64,000 nucleotides of DNA. It comes from Agapanthus africanus. Taxonomy: Eukaryota > Streptophyta > Magnoliopsida > Asparagales > Amaryllidaceae. The position numbers and the translations under genes were made by a program. The first letter of the stretch is position 1. Every line of letters begins with the position of its first letter. Below are positions 31,475 to 43,499 of this stretch, piece by piece. The notes under the pieces were generated by a model. That model was given only the letters and a program-made list of their open reading frames with translations, was not told where the DNA came from and ran no database searches. The stretch covers positions 318,006,654-318,070,653 of the forward strand of contig JASDDO010000004.1 in NCBI GenBank assembly GCA_030015575.1, read 5' to 3'.

Positions 31475-33170
31475 TGTTCACAACAGAATATTGCATTTAA
31501 TACCACTCCTTCTTATGCACATTTGGATGTAGATAGGTGCTTTTGATCCATGTCTGCTACATGATTTTAGGTTACAGGTTCTCAGTTCAGAATAATGCAA
31601 ATCATGCACATTCTCTAAAGTTATGTCAAATTCAGGACAATTGCCGAACATACGGATAAATACGGGTTCCGGTCATCCACATCCGTCAGGTGCCGCTTAC
31701 CAGTTCAAGAGAAAAGACGAGAACAACAGTCATTCATGTCTAGGACAAGCACAAAGCACGAAGGAGGTCGCACAAGAATCAAGGTGGCAATGCGAAGCTC
31801 AGGAGAGATCTAAGGCACAAAGTTCAAATGATTTAATAGATAAAATGATTTAAAAAAAGTTGCTATTTTGGACTGTTGAAAATCTGAAAATACTTTAGAA
31901 GAATTTTGGAAATGTAAGTGTGCCTAACAGAAGAAGAGAGCAATACGAGAACCAACAAGAAAAACGATGCACTAAATGCAAAATTAGACCGCTAAACCGC
32001 GGCCACCAATAGTAAACGGCGGCGGATCCGCGGCCATCCCATTGCATCACGCGGCGATTTTTTATAGGTATTTTGGTCATTATACAAGGGTTCAGAAAAC
32101 AGCCCTAGGATTTCATTTCTTTGATTATAAATACTCCAGTTCAGAACCAAAGAAAGTATGCATTATTTTTCCCTAGGTTTAGTGATAAATTAGATTAGCC
32201 TTCCTCTTCTTCTCCATTTGTTGCCAAGAAAATTTGTTGTGAGAGCTTTTGATGAGTAGATATAAATGAAGAAGATTAAGTTTCTTATCTTGTATTTTTT
32301 ACCTTTTTGCATTGTCTTTTGATTCTTAGCTTAACTTTATTACATGTTTGTTAACAAGTTGTTAGTTTTTATTTGTTCTTCTCCTCTTCTCTTTTATTTA
32401 CCCTTTGCAAAATTATGATACTCGAGTGTGATTCTTGCTTAGGTGAGATCACAAAAAACTAGTTTTTTCCCTTCTTCTTAGTTCTTTTCTCTTCTTCGAT
32501 TTTATTTTATTTTTATTATGAGTGGGTAGTTTACTCACTTGTTAGGGTAGAAAAGGGTAGTATGAGATATGGAAAAATCCCTTATACTTCTCTTTACCAA
32601 ACAACTTGATTTGAACCTACACCAAGCAAATATAACCCTCTCTCTTAGGCGCACTACAAGTGACATATAGTCGCGACCTAAATTGAGAATTCCTTTAGGT
32701 GCACAACAACGTGACATATAGTTATGACCTAATTGGACATTTGTTGTGTATGTTTAGCCTAGGGTTAGAAATAAGAGTATGGAACGGACAGACAAAGGGC
32801 ATTAGGAATGAATTTAGCCTTGGAAAGCTTGCTTAAACTCGCAAATACCATTTCTATGTCCTAACCCCCGTTACTTCCGATTATTCCAACATCATTTTAA
32901 TAATGGCACAAGACAAAGCACAAGGATAATTCCTAACTCTACTAACTAATCCTAACTCTAACAAGTTCTTCTGAACATAAGTATACACAACACTTAGGAT
33001 AGAATCAAACAAACTTGGACATTCTTTACTTGACTCGTCTAAAACAAGAACAGAAATACATATTATCTCTCCGTGGATCGACTCATATTCAATCGGCTAG
33101 CTATCAAGCAAAACCGACTTGATTGCGGTAAGTAGAATACATAGAACGCATATCATAAGCTCTATAACCA
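31475..33170 (+). repeat. 5' LTR of Athila-B
   Basis: 1696 bp, TGTTCA..ACCA, matching 46978-48677. A likely TATA box (TATAAATACTCC) is at about 32123 and is conserved at 47629. It contains a paired GC-rich palindrome (31989-32036). Confidence 0.9.
31989..32036. repeat. Paired GC-rich palindrome in the Athila-B 5' LTR
   Basis: ACCGCTAAACCGCGGCC and GGCGGCGGATCCGCGGCC, centres about 30 bp apart. A decayed copy is at 47491-47536 in the other LTR. Confidence 0.75.
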
Positions 33171-33172
33171 AA

Positions 33173-33190
33173 TGGCGTTGTTGCCGAGGA
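33173..33190 (+). other. Primer-binding site of Athila-B
   Basis: TGGCGTTGTTGCCGAGGA, two bases after the LTR. It matches the Athila PBS TGGCGCCGTTGCCGGGGA (tRNA-Asp type) with three changes. Confidence 0.8.
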
Positions 33191-34195
33191 GACGGTAACT
33201 TAGTTCTTTCTTATTATTCTGGTTAATTTGTATATATAATAAAAAACCAAAAATATAATAAAAACCATCTTTTGTTTTTGATAAGTTTTGTGCAAGTGTG
33301 CAGGTAAATCTAAAGCAAGTACAGTGATCAAATCAAGAACCAGAGAGTTCTGGAACCAAAAGAACAGATCAAGTTGAGTGTACTGAAGAAAATTGTAGCA
33401 AAGATCCCCTAAGAAGGCGGCGGATCCGCGGCCACCCAAGGCAAACCTACCGTGTTTCCACGGTCTTTTCTTGGCTTTCGAGCCTAAATTTTCTCATGTG
33501 CTTTCTCTCCTCCAGAGACCTCCTTCAAGCTCTAATAAATTGCTTTTCTACATGAATTCTTTGTACAAACTACACTGCCGCAAATAATTTTTTTTTTGTT
33601 TTAGATTTTTATTGTTTTATCTCTTTGCATACAATAATCAGACATTAAGGGGATCGAACACCAATTTAGATTGGGTGGGGATTTCATCATCCTTTCTAAG
33701 ACCCTAAATATCATAAAACGCATACGCGTTACCTTGAGTTAATTTAAAAAATATCTAGACCAAGCCAATTAAGGACTGTCGGGCTCAATTAGGACGGAGG
33801 AAGCTTGTGGGCATTCGGTCGTTTATCTAAACTTGACTTTGTGGTGCCTAGGCTAGACGAGTGAGAAGGTAACTTTAAAAGACCCGTCTCATGGTGATTC
33901 ATGAGCGGAACCCTCCTTACCTCACTTGTGTTTACCTGCCACAATTGGCAGTGAAGAGCCGATTCGAGGGTTATCTCACAATTTTTCGCTTTGGAACAGT
34001 GAAGAGCGATCTAGTTGGACTATGAAGAATCTAGCTCTAGGTGTTGATTATGCATATTTTTGTGATTGTTTGAAGTTGTGTCCGTTAATTCCATATTCCG
34101 TTTTCCATAAACTCGAAAAAAATCAAAAATTCCAAAATCTTCATAAAATCTTGCTATTTGTCGCTAAATTTCCATCTCACCTATCTTTCACCTAC
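33191..34195 (+). other. Athila-B leader (non-coding)
   Basis: No credible coding. It carries a paired GC-rich box at 33417-33465, about 227 bp after the PBS. It is interrupted at 34200 by Athila-C and resumes at 41769 just before gag. Confidence 0.65.
33417..33465. repeat. Paired GC-rich palindrome in the Athila-B leader
   Basis: GGCGGCGGATCCGCGGCC and ACCGTGTTTCCACGGTC, centres about 32 bp apart. Confidence 0.75.
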
Positions 34196-34200
34196 ATTTC
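34196..34200. repeat. Target-site duplication ATTTC, left side of Athila-C
   Basis: ATTTC here and at 41764-41768. Confidence 0.88.
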
Positions 34201-35731
34201 TGATTGTTCGTAAGTGAATAAAGTATTTTTGTTAATAACCGCAATCAAAACGGTGTCTCTAGTAGCTATCCGCGATGAGTACAGGTCGTCCGCGGGAAAA
34301 CGTGAACTCTTTTCTTGTTTCAGACGAGTTGATAAAAAAAAAGGGTGATTGTTTGAATATCGTTCTATTTTAATACGGATATAAAATTTATAATAAAAAT
34401 ACTTGTAGGGTTCATAGGACTTAGTACTTGATGAATGAATATTTAAAAATGTCTCTTTTAACTTTTAATAGTTTAAAACTTGAGCGATGGTGATGAATCT
34501 AGATTAAGGTTCATGGAGGGAATTAAGGTTTCCCACTCTAACCCTTGTCCTTTTATTGATCTCTATTCATGTCAAGCCCTTAATAAAATAAGTGTTTAAC
34601 CGATCTCAAATTGCGGTCGTGACTATCAATAAATTGATAGCGCGCCCAATAAGGAGGTTAACATTTATTTTGCTAAAGTTTATAAACCTTAAAATGTTAA
34701 AAAGAAGTAAAAATATTTTTCATCCATTATTCTATCCTATCCTATAAGCCCTAGCAAGTAAGGAATTACTCACTCATGGTTAATTTAGAAAAGAGGTTGA
34801 AGATGAATGAAAGTATAATGAAGATGCAAAAAAGTAATGCATAAAAAGTAATGCGTAAAAGTAAGTGCAAAAATAATTTAAAAAAACTATCTTTATTAAT
34901 CAACTATTGCATTTACAATTTTTCTCCTTAGAAAGTAGATTACAAGAACCCTAGTTTGCTCTAAATATCTCTCTTTTAGGAGGTAGATAAATAAATGATG
35001 ATCACTCAGATACGTGGATCTCTTGGAACTCTTGATTTCTTCGGTGATGATTTTGAATGTACAACTCTCGGTCCTTTATATAGTCTTTGAAACCAGAAAC
35101 CCTAGATTCCATATGTGATGATATACAGTTAGGATCATATCCACAAATTTCTACATCGAACGGCTCTGATTGCGCCGCGGTTCCAAAGCATATTGCATCC
35201 TTTGGCCGCGGATCCACCGAAACCTAGTAGAATCAGGTTTTGATATTTCTTCTGATATTTTGTGTTGATATTTGGAGATCCTTATGATATTTAGATTATT
35301 AAAATAATGCTCCGAGTCTCTGTCGTTGCTAGATCTCTCAATTTGCTTCTAAAATTTGGCAGATTCGATTTTGATATCCCGATTTGACTTGGATCTCAGA
35401 CCTGAGCTAATACCTGCACAATATCTTAAATCAAAGTGTTAATAATATTTGGTATTTTTGAGATATTATTCCAACCATTTAAATAATATGATACCTTAAG
35501 AATATTAATTAGGAATATTTGATATGATATGCATATTTTAATTATTAATATTTCATTTAAATTATATGCATATATTTTCCCTAATTATATTAATTAAAAT
35601 ATAGAAACATATGATAATAATCTTTTTACAAATAAACCCACATATGTTCTCTATTTACACTTAACAACTTTTAGCACTTAATAGTAGTAGGGAAAAAGTT
35701 TATTCAAATGTGCAATATTTTAGATTAATCT
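34201..35731 (-). repeat. 3' LTR of Athila-C
   Basis: 1531 bp, matching 40283-41763; about eight differences in an 80-bp stretch compared by eye. Minus-strand TATA box TATATAAAGG at about 35073-35082. The terminal CA has mutated to CT. Confidence 0.9.
35171..35219. repeat. Paired GC-rich palindrome in the Athila-C 3' LTR (partly decayed)
   Basis: GCGCCGCGGTTCCAAAGC and GGCCGCGGATCCACCG. The better-preserved copy is at 41203-41252. Confidence 0.7.
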
Positions 35732-35743
35732 AATACCCCCAAC
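35732..35743 (-). other. Polypurine tract of Athila-C
   Basis: The minus strand reads GTTGGGGGTATT directly before the LTR. Confidence 0.8.
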
Positions 35744-37286
35744 GTATCTTTCATCATCTCGAGCAAACTAGTTATTAAAGAGAGAAAGAAAAATCTAACT
35801 AGCACACTTTCTTAGGCAACATGATTGCACTTAGCACGTACAATAAGCCTTTAAATCTCTAGGTTTCCCTAGTAGGAGGAGTGTTGTCTCCTTAGGGTAT
35901 TCAGCGGATTACACCTACAAAATCCCATAATGAAAGAAAGAAGATGAAAGTTACATACAAAGATAAGGAACTAATAAAAGAAAGAATTTGAAAATAAGAG
36001 TTTCAAACTATACTAGCTTTTTAGTTGTCATTAGCCCTATCTTAATAGTCATCAAAAATGTCAGAAATCACATTATCTCTCAATAAAATATCGTCTTTAG
36101 TCTTCCTCCCTACTTTTCTTACAAATATCGATCATATATCCGTACGTGTGTGTAAAAGACATCCCTACACCTAGAGAATTCAATTCAAGCTATCATACTC
36201 TTGTCCATCTTGCTTAGTAATTTTTAGTCGGTGAATGTTTTATAGATGAAATTGTCCATACATTCTTCATGCGACCGTTAATACTTCTGAGGTACTAACC
36301 AACCGATTACAAAATTTGCTCACTCATTAAGGCGTAATTAGCAATATCCTAGTCTTGCAACACCTAAGGATTAGCAGTGACTCCCAAACCTGTTGGTCTA
36401 AGGCACTAGGTGATAAGACACCCTCGCTATATTTTTTTATCCTGCCTTAAGTAATTACAAAACCAGTGTTCATTTTTCTTCACCATTTATTTTTTTTCCG
36501 TGTCATTTATATTTTTGTTTATATATTTTTTCCTTCATACTAAGGTTTTTAGACAGGAGCATTTCAAGGTATCCTCACTATCCTAAGTTTCAAGATGTGT
36601 GCAAGTGCGTATAGTACGGTATCAACGTTCAGATGTTTGGACTCAAAAATAGAGACCGTTTTTCAAATTTATTTTTATCCTCAGATTAGTAATTTCCTTC
36701 ATCTTACTAACCCTTGGGACAACAGCTCATGATTACCTATTACTAATTTCGTTTTAAAAACATCTAATTTTCTTGCATTTTTTAAATCTCTTCATATCTT
36801 TCATATGTATTTTTCACTTTCTAAATTTTATTTGAAAAAATTTAGCGTTTTTATTTAGTATAATGCAAATGATGCGTGAATATGCACAAATCTCCCCCAA
36901 ACCTATTTGCAGCAGTGTCCTCACTGATGTCATCTTTTAATATCAAGACATGTAGACTTGGGAGGAAAAAGTCTCAATGATTAGCAAAATGGGACAAAAG
37001 TCAATGACAGTGAAATCCTCCCCCAAACTTATTTTTGGCTCACAATTGTTATTTCAAGAGCCAACATATTTTTCTCCCCCTCTTAAACTTGAGTAAAACA
37101 GTTATTTCTTCATTATTAAGCATTTAAAATCATAAGAGAGGGTAAAATTATTAGTTTATGTGATGTTTAACAAAGACTAAAAGTCAACACCAACCATTCG
37201 AATATTTTATCAATGTAATACCATGGTTGGTAGAAGATCATGTTACATATAGACGTGAAGCATTAGGGAGGAGATAAGAGGTGTAA
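35744..37286 (-). other. Athila-C 3' region with extra polypurine tracts
   Basis: Non-coding. It shares blocks with the 3' regions of Athila-B and D, such as the stretch around GGTACTAACCAACCGATTAC. Internal polypurine tracts AAGTTTGGGGGAGG (37017-37030) and AGGTTTGGGGGAG (36893-36906) are present, the latter next to a conserved TGAGGACACTGCTGC box. Confidence 0.65.
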
Positions 37287-38230
37287 TTAAACGGGTTTAC
37301 GTCTCGGTTGGTAGAGACGAAACAGTGACGACGGATGAAGATGAGAATATGAAAGATAACGAGTAGGTGGAATATTCGCATTCTCGTACGTAATAAGAAG
37401 AAAGAGTGGCGGTTCAAATTCTTTGGGTGGAGGTTGATTTATCACAACATCCATGTGTTTTAGGAATGCGAGTTCTTCGGCGAAAATGTCTTTCATCGAT
37501 GGTCTGAGTGATAATTTCATCAGAAAGAAAGGAATCGATATCTATATTAATGGAATATGCAGATTCAATAAGATGGTTGAAAGTTCCAAGGTCAGTCTTT
37601 TGCGCACCAAGATTCAAAAAAACTTGATTCTTCAGAAATTATGAAAGTAGGAAACTCGAAAATCTCATCTACCTTATTTTCAAAAGAGTCTAAATTAAGT
37701 AGTCTTTTAAGAATCATAGAACTCGAGATATCGGAGTGTAATTCATCAAAAATAGGTGGAGTTGAAAGAAGATTAGAAAAACCAAAGAAAGTGGGTGATG
37801 AAATAGGTAAACACACTTTGGTGTCGAGTGATGTTGAACCAGATGTGAGAGATGAATGCTGAATATCGTTTTGCATATCGGATAGGTCGGTGGTAAGAAT
37901 AAGATCAGTTAAATGTACAGGAAGATGTTCATATTCAATAGAAGGGACATGATGGGTAGGAGAATCTAACTCATCCAACATAACGGGCTCATCTTCAACA
38001 ATATTCTCATCACCGCTTTCACTAACACCTTCGGTCAAATCAAACGAATAGGTCTTTAAAAATTCATCAATTATACTATCCTCAATCGATAAATCACTTG
38101 GTTCACTTGATAGAATTGGAAGGTTTGAAATATCAAGTGTAGTTGAATAAGGATCGATTTGATTTGGACAGGTGTAAGGCTCTCTTTCACACTCACGATT
38201 GGAAAACTCAAACATATTATTCTCAGGCAC
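37287..38230 (-). pseudogene. Athila-C acidic ORF and conserved post-protease domain
   Basis: The frame 37592-38230 (212 codons) is strongly acidic and Ser/Asp/Glu-rich ('SEPSDLSIEDSIIDEF', 'SGDENIVEDEPVMLDELD'). After a frame change, 37287-37520 reads 'MKDIFAEELAFLKHMDVV', 'PPLFLLITYENANIPP' and 'LFRLYQPRRKPV', followed by a stop. The second part is clearly the same domain as in Athila-D (61039-61754) and Athila-B (44344-45300). I recognise no known fold. It has no protease or RT motif. Retention in three diverged families suggests it mattered to the element. Confidence 0.7.
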
Positions 38231-38505
38231 CTCATCACTTAGACTATGAAGCGGTTGAACATCGAATACATTCGGTTGGAGTGCAGGATGGAAGGTATCG
38301 AGATCAAAAGAATTGGTTTTGGTTTGACTTTGATGGATCTCTTGTTCTTTTCACTACTCAATTCCAACATTATTTCAAAACTAGACATGGTTTGTGAAGA
38401 AGTTCCAATGAAGGATTCTCTTTGAAACGTGGAACATCCTAATTAATTTTCAGAAGCACTGTCTAGATAAGGTGAAAAAGTTGATTATGGTTGAAATGTG
38501 TCTAA

Positions 38506-39317
38506 TTATTGGCTACGGACGAGTTCAATGTGTTCTACAATCGACATGCGTTTATGATTTTCCACATTAGTCTTAAGAGAAGTGTCAACAAGAGCTGCCT
38601 TTAATTGTTGGTTACGGGCGAGTTCAATGTGTTCCGCAATCAACATGCATTTATGACTTGCCCCATTTTCCTGAAGAGAAGCATCAACAAGAGATGCTTT
38701 TAATTGTTGGCTACGGGAAAGTTCAATAAGTTTTGCAATCGACATGCGTTTATGACTTGTCCCATTAGCCTCAAGATGAGAGAGCGTGTGAATGTTTGGT
38801 ACTGTGGATAAGAATTAGAAGGGTGTACCCAAGTTTCATAAACAAGATTAGGATCAATATTTTGATATGAAGACTACTGAGATTGGTTGGTTAGTTGGCA
38901 ACTGGCAATTGCTATTTGTTCAGCAATGGTCATGGGTGTAAAAGATATCATATTCGCCTCAAAATGAGTATCAATATTTTCATATGAAAATGATAGTGTT
39001 TGTTGTCCTAACGGTTTTGGATTAGTGAAAGGATTGAAACTTTGGCTATTAGCGTTCGTAATATACTCAGCGATAGACATGCGTTTAGAAGTTTCCTCAC
39101 TAGCCTTAAACGGATTATCAACATAAGAAAATGTTGAATTTTGATGCGGTTGATAGGACCTTGAGTGAGGTATCCAACTGTTCTTTTTCGCGCGCTCTAT
39201 CCTAATCCTTAAAGACATAGTAGAGTCGGAATTTGTACCGAAGCAATTACGAAAACAAGAAATATCCGGTTCTGGATAGCAAAGCTCGGTAAAATCTCGT
39301 CTGTTTGAGTTACCCAT
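38506..39317 (-). pseudogene. Athila-C novel ORF with 33-residue tandem repeats
   Basis: The frame 38874-39317 starts MGNSNRRDFTELCYPEPD and contains 'SKRMSIAEYI' and 'MTIAEQIAIA'. After a stop and frame change it continues in 38506-38745 with two perfect-length 33-residue units starting 'MSIAKLIELSRSQQLKASL' and 'MLIAEHIELARNQQLKAAL', plus a third start 'MSIVEHIELVRSQ'. The units are exactly 99 bp apart. The repeats look amphipathic-helical (I/L heptad-like, Gln-rich). I recognise no family; it is not Athila Gag. It sits directly after the leader, in the position gag would occupy. Confidence 0.65.
38526..38750 (-). repeat. 99-bp tandem repeat within the Athila-C novel ORF
   Basis: Unit starts (ATG of MSIA/MLIA/MSIV) lie at 38745, 38646 and 38547 on the minus strand, spaced exactly 99 bp, preserving the reading frame. 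Confidence 0.85.
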
Positions 39318-40262
39318 TATAAGAAAGTGAAAAAAAGAAGGTGAAATGGTAATGATTTAAGCTCTTTTTGGATTTTGGAAATTGTTTTGCTTTGAAAGAG
39401 GGACTCGACATATGTGCACAAAAAATACCTAGAACTAGGGTTACCTATGTCAGATTACTAGACCGCTCCTAGACTTCCAAAGAACAAGATGTAGGATCAA
39501 TCCTCTACTACCTCTTTATCAATCTTACAGCTAGGTAAATGCCAGGTAAGTGGGAGGTATCCGCTATACGAATCACCGAAATAGAAGGCCTAATTAAGTA
39601 ACCACTTTTCTTAGTCACACTTGTCTTAGATAACACAAGAAAAATGCGGATAAGTAAAAAATTACCCACAGCCTTCCTTTGTCCTAATTGAGTGCGACAG
39701 TCCTTAGGGTTTGGTCTAGATATTTTTTATTAATGTGGGGTTATGCATATACACATTTATGATTTGTGGGGCTTGGAAGAGTGATGAAATCCCCACCTAA
39801 TCTGAATTTGGATTTATTTCCCCTTAATGTTTTTTTTAGATATGCAAAACAAACCAAAATCTAAAATATGCAAAAAGATTTTTAGCGGCGCTGTTTGCAA
39901 AGAATCCTGCAGGTAAAATCAGATTATTGGAGCTTTATAGGAGAGAGAAAGGAAAATACCACAGAAGATTGGGGGCCCAAATCTTCAAGAGTGTCGCGGT
40001 TCCGCCGCCAAATCCACCAAATAGACGCGGTTCCGCAGCCTCTTTGAAGGATCATCTGCTCAAATTTATTCAGGGCACACCATTACTCCTTTGGTCTAAG
40101 TTGAAAGTCTCTGAATCTCTGATGGTTCGCTCCAAGTGCTCTTGATTTCTCACAAAACTCGCACAAAAACCATTAAGAATACAAAATGCGGTTTTTTTAT
40201 TTTTATGTTCCAGATTTTTATAAGAAATCAACCTGAATAACAAAAAAAAAATTACGACCGTT
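39318..40262 (-). other. Athila-C leader
   Basis: Non-coding. It carries the paired GC-rich box at 39993-40040, about 223 bp from the PBS, the same position as in Athila-B and Copia-2. It also includes a block (near 39420-39830) similar to the Athila-B leader at 33650-33940 in reverse. Confidence 0.65.
39993..40040. repeat. Paired GC-rich box in the Athila-C leader
   Basis: GTCGCGGTTCCGCCGCC and GACGCGGTTCCGCAGCC, centres about 31 bp apart. Confidence 0.8.
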
Positions 40263-40280
40263 TCCCCAGCAACAGCGCCA
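40263..40280 (-). other. Primer-binding site of Athila-C
   Basis: The minus strand reads TGGCGCTGTTGCTGGGGA, the tRNA-Asp-type Athila PBS with two changes, two bases from the LTR. Confidence 0.88.
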
Positions 40281-40282
40281 TT

Positions 40283-41763
40283 TGATTGTTTGTAAGTAAA
40301 GAAAGTGTTTTTGTAAATAACCGCAATCAAAATGGTGTCGCTAGTAGCGAGCCGTGATGACTACGGGTTGTCCACAGGGAAACGTGAACTCTTTTCTTGC
40401 TTTAGGCGAGTGATGAAAGAAGGGTGATTGTTTGATTATCGTTCTATTTTAATACAGATATAAAATTTATAATAAAAAAGCTTGTAGGATTCATAGGACA
40501 TAGTAGTTAATGGATGAATATTTAAAAATGACTTTTTAAACTTTTAATAGTTTAAATCTTGAGCGATAGTGATGAATTTAGATTAGGGTTCATAGATGGA
40601 ATTACGGTTTCCCATTCTAACCCTTTTTCTTTCATTGATCTCTATTCATATCAAGCCCTTAACAAAACAAGTGTTTAATCGATCTCAAATCGCGGTCGTG
40701 ACTGTCAATAAATTGATAGCGTGCCCAATAAGGAGGTTAACATTTATTTTGCTAAAATTTATAAACCTTAAAATGTTAAAAAGAAGTTAAAATATTTTTC
40801 ATCCATTATTCTACTCTATCCTACAAACTCTAGCAAGTAAGGAATTACTCACTCATGGTTAATTTAGAAAAGAGGTTGAAGATGGATGAAGGCATAATAA
40901 AGATGCAGAAAAGTAATGCGTAAAAGTAAGTGCAAAAATAATTAAAGCAAAAACTATTTTTATTAATCAACTATTGCATTTACAATTTTTCACCTTAGAA
41001 AGTAGATTACAGGAACCCTAGTTAGCTCTTGATGATGATGATCACTCGGATACGTGGATCTCTTGATCTCTTCGGTGATGATTTTGAATATAAAGCTCTC
41101 GGTCCTTTATATAGTCCTCGAAACCAGAAACCCTAGATTCCATATGTGATGATATATAGTTAGGATCATATCCATAAATTTCTACATCGAACGGCTCTGA
41201 TTGTGCCGCGGTTCCGCCGCATATTGCATCCTTTGGCCGTGGATCCGCCGCAACCTAGTAGAATCATGTTTTGATATTTCTTCTGGTATTTTGTGTTGTT
41301 ATTTGGAGATCCTTATGATATGTAGATTCTGAAAATAATGCTCTGAGTCTCTGCCATTGCTATATCTCTCGATTTGCTTCTAAAATTTGGCAGATTCGAT
41401 TTCGATATCCCAATTTGACTTGGATCTTGTACCTGAACTAAAACATGCACAATATCTCAAATCAAAGTGTTACTAATATTTGATATTTTTGAGATATTAT
41501 TCCAACCATTTAAATAATATAATACCTTAAGAATATTGATTAGGAATATTTGATATGATATGCATATTTTAATTATTAATATTTCCTTTAAATATTATAT
41601 GCATATATTTTCCCTAATTATATTAATTAAAATGTAGAAACATATGTTAATAATCCTTTTACAAATAAACCCACATATGTTCTCTATTTATAATTAACAC
41701 CTTTTAGCACTTAACAATAATAGGAAAAAGTTCATTCAAATATGTAATATTTTAGACTAATCA
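40283..41763 (-). repeat. 5' LTR of Athila-C
   Basis: 1481 bp, TGATTG..AATCA, matching 34201-35731. It contains a paired GC-rich box at 41203-41252. Confidence 0.9.
41203..41252. repeat. Paired GC-rich palindrome in the Athila-C 5' LTR
   Basis: TGCCGCGGTTCCGCCGC and GGCCGTGGATCCGCCGC. Confidence 0.8.
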
Positions 41764-41768
41764 ATTTC
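41764..41768. repeat. Target-site duplication ATTTC, right side of Athila-C
   Basis: It matches 34196-34200 exactly. Confidence 0.88.
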
Positions 41769-41825
41769 TTTTCGTACCCTCGCCTTCTAAAAACACGCTT
41801 TGACAACACTAAACTTGTTTAGTGT

Positions 41826-43430
41826 ATGTTCGCTTGGACTCGGGACACTAGTGCATGTTTAGTCCACGTTTCACTAGTCCCTACCGACTATGCGATCGAC
41901 TACGAAGTCGATTCATCTTCCTCCATACACCATTCACATTTACCTTTGCCGGTCAACTCCGACGTTGACCGAGATTTTGTCTATACATCTTCACCTTCTT
42001 TCTACTCTCATGAAATGTCGGGACCTCCACCTTTTCTCGACCAAAACAATCCCATATTTTCCAACATGATTCCACCACCTCTCGGTGAGAATAATCAACC
42101 TTCTGGTGTTTCACCACCTCCCGTAGGAGCACCGCCACACATCGCGTTACAAGACCGATGCTATCCTATCCGTACAGCTCTTCCCACCCGCCTTTCTGTA
42201 CCACCATCCAACGGGGATAATTTTGAGATTAAACCCTACTTTCTCAGCATCCTACCCAAATTTCATGGGCTTGATTCTGATGACCCATACGTCTCCATCA
42301 ACAAATTTCCGCAAGTTTGCCAGATGATGAAAACCACCCAGCTTTCTGATGATGCGATCCGCTTAAGGATGATCCCTTTCACTCTTTGTGATTTAGCGGA
42401 AAAATGGCTTTATTCCACGACATCTCATTCCATGTCCAATTTGGATGAGTTTGTAAAAGCCTTTTTAAAGAAGTTTTATCTGTATCGCAAAACTGCACGC
42501 ATCAGAACTGAGATCAATCAACTCACGCGGCTTCCTAATGAACCATTTTGGAAGTGTTTTGAATGGTACAAGGATCTCCTTGGGCAGCGTCCTCACCATA
42601 GTTTTGAAAAATGGAAACTTTCTGTACTTTATAAGAGGGCCTGCTTCCAGCAACTAGACAGTTATTGGAACCATATGTCAAGGTCACATCATATCTAAAT
42701 TCGACAAGAAAGCCTGGCCATTCTTAGAAGATCTCGCTGAGCAAACACTGCAGTAGGAAAGTACCCGACCAGCCGCTCCATCTTCTACATCTTCTTCTGG
42801 TCAATCTAAGGCAGGAGTTCACCATCTTAACGTTTCAATTGCAATAAAAGCCGAAATTGACTCAATCATGCGAAAACTCGAAGTAATTGAAAGCAAATTT
42901 TCATCTCCTACCCGTAGCCATATTGCTCCCCTTCGAACCGTGTGCGCTTGTTGTTCGAATCCGTCACATTCGACAAAAGGATGGCCTTTGAATTCACCAT
43001 TTCAAGGATATGATCAGGCTAATCCTATATTTCAGCAAAGAAACGATCCTTACTCTTCCACATATAATTCTGGATTGAGAAATCACCCTAATTTCTCTTG
43101 GAACCAAAATAAAAGCCAAAACTAGTTCCTAGGGCAAAATAACTTTCAAAGGGCTCCTCCTCCTCAGCAACTACAAACACAACAACTATTCAGCAACCTT
43201 TCTAACCACAACAACTCCAAAACCCGACGAACAATTCATTCTCTCAAAACAACAACTTTGTTCTATCTGGTAATGATAAGGTCTCCGCTCTTGAACGGAG
43301 TATTGATGCTTTTGTAAAGCAATCTACTCAATCCACCGCCAGCATTCAAACTTCGATTCAATCACTTGTGCAACATACGGCTTCTCATGAACAATGTATA
43401 AAATCCATTGAAGCCTAAATTGTATAATTA
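41826..43430 (+). pseudogene. Athila-B Gag (broken)
   Basis: The frame 41826-42698 (290 codons) has a proline-rich N-terminus, then the Athila Gag core: 'NFEIKPYFLSILPKFHGL', 'DDAIRLRMIPFTLCDLAEKW', 'DEFVKAFLKKFY' and 'LLGQRPHHSFEKWKL'. After breaks, 42868-43125 in another frame carries 'HIAPLRTVCACCSNPSH' (decayed CCHC knuckle) and 'RNDPYSSTYNSGLRNHPNFSW', a signature of Athila Gag C-termini. The start at 41826 is the first Met of the open frame; it lies just downstream of the point where Athila-C interrupts the leader. Gag would form the RNA-packaging particle. Confidence 0.88.
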
Positions 43431-43499
43431 AATACGGCGATGAGAGAGAGAGAAGGGAAAGCTTTCGTCTCAACATATTCCAAACGCTGCGCATCCACA

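Larger units (their letters stand above)
34201..41763 (-). mobile_element. Athila-C: non-autonomous Athila-like element with a novel repeat-protein ORF
   Basis: 7563 bp. LTRs (34201-35731 and 40283-41763), an Asp-tRNA-type PBS, a polypurine tract and perfect ATTTC duplications define it. The interior has no gag, protease, RT, RNase H or integrase. It has instead an ORF with 33-residue repeats (38506-39317), an acidic ORF (37592-38230) and the C-terminal domain shared with Athila-B and D (37287-37520). LTR end, PBS and 3' region match the Athila-D type, so it is a deeply reduced member of that group. Confidence 0.9.

Noticed and set aside
38526..38750. Evenly spaced repeats, considered as a CRISPR-like or satellite array
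   Set aside because: Only about three units, contiguous without spacers, in-frame and 99 bp long. A protein tandem repeat in a plant element.
34201..41763. Endogenous pararetrovirus or viral insertion
   Set aside because: LTRs, PBS, polypurine tract and 5-bp TSD show an LTR retrotransposon; no movement-protein, coat-protein or pararetroviral motif was seen.
42868..43125. Possible host zinc-finger gene
   Set aside because: The 'CACCSNPSH' and 'DPYSSTYNSG' stretch is the Athila Gag C-terminus, not a host protein.
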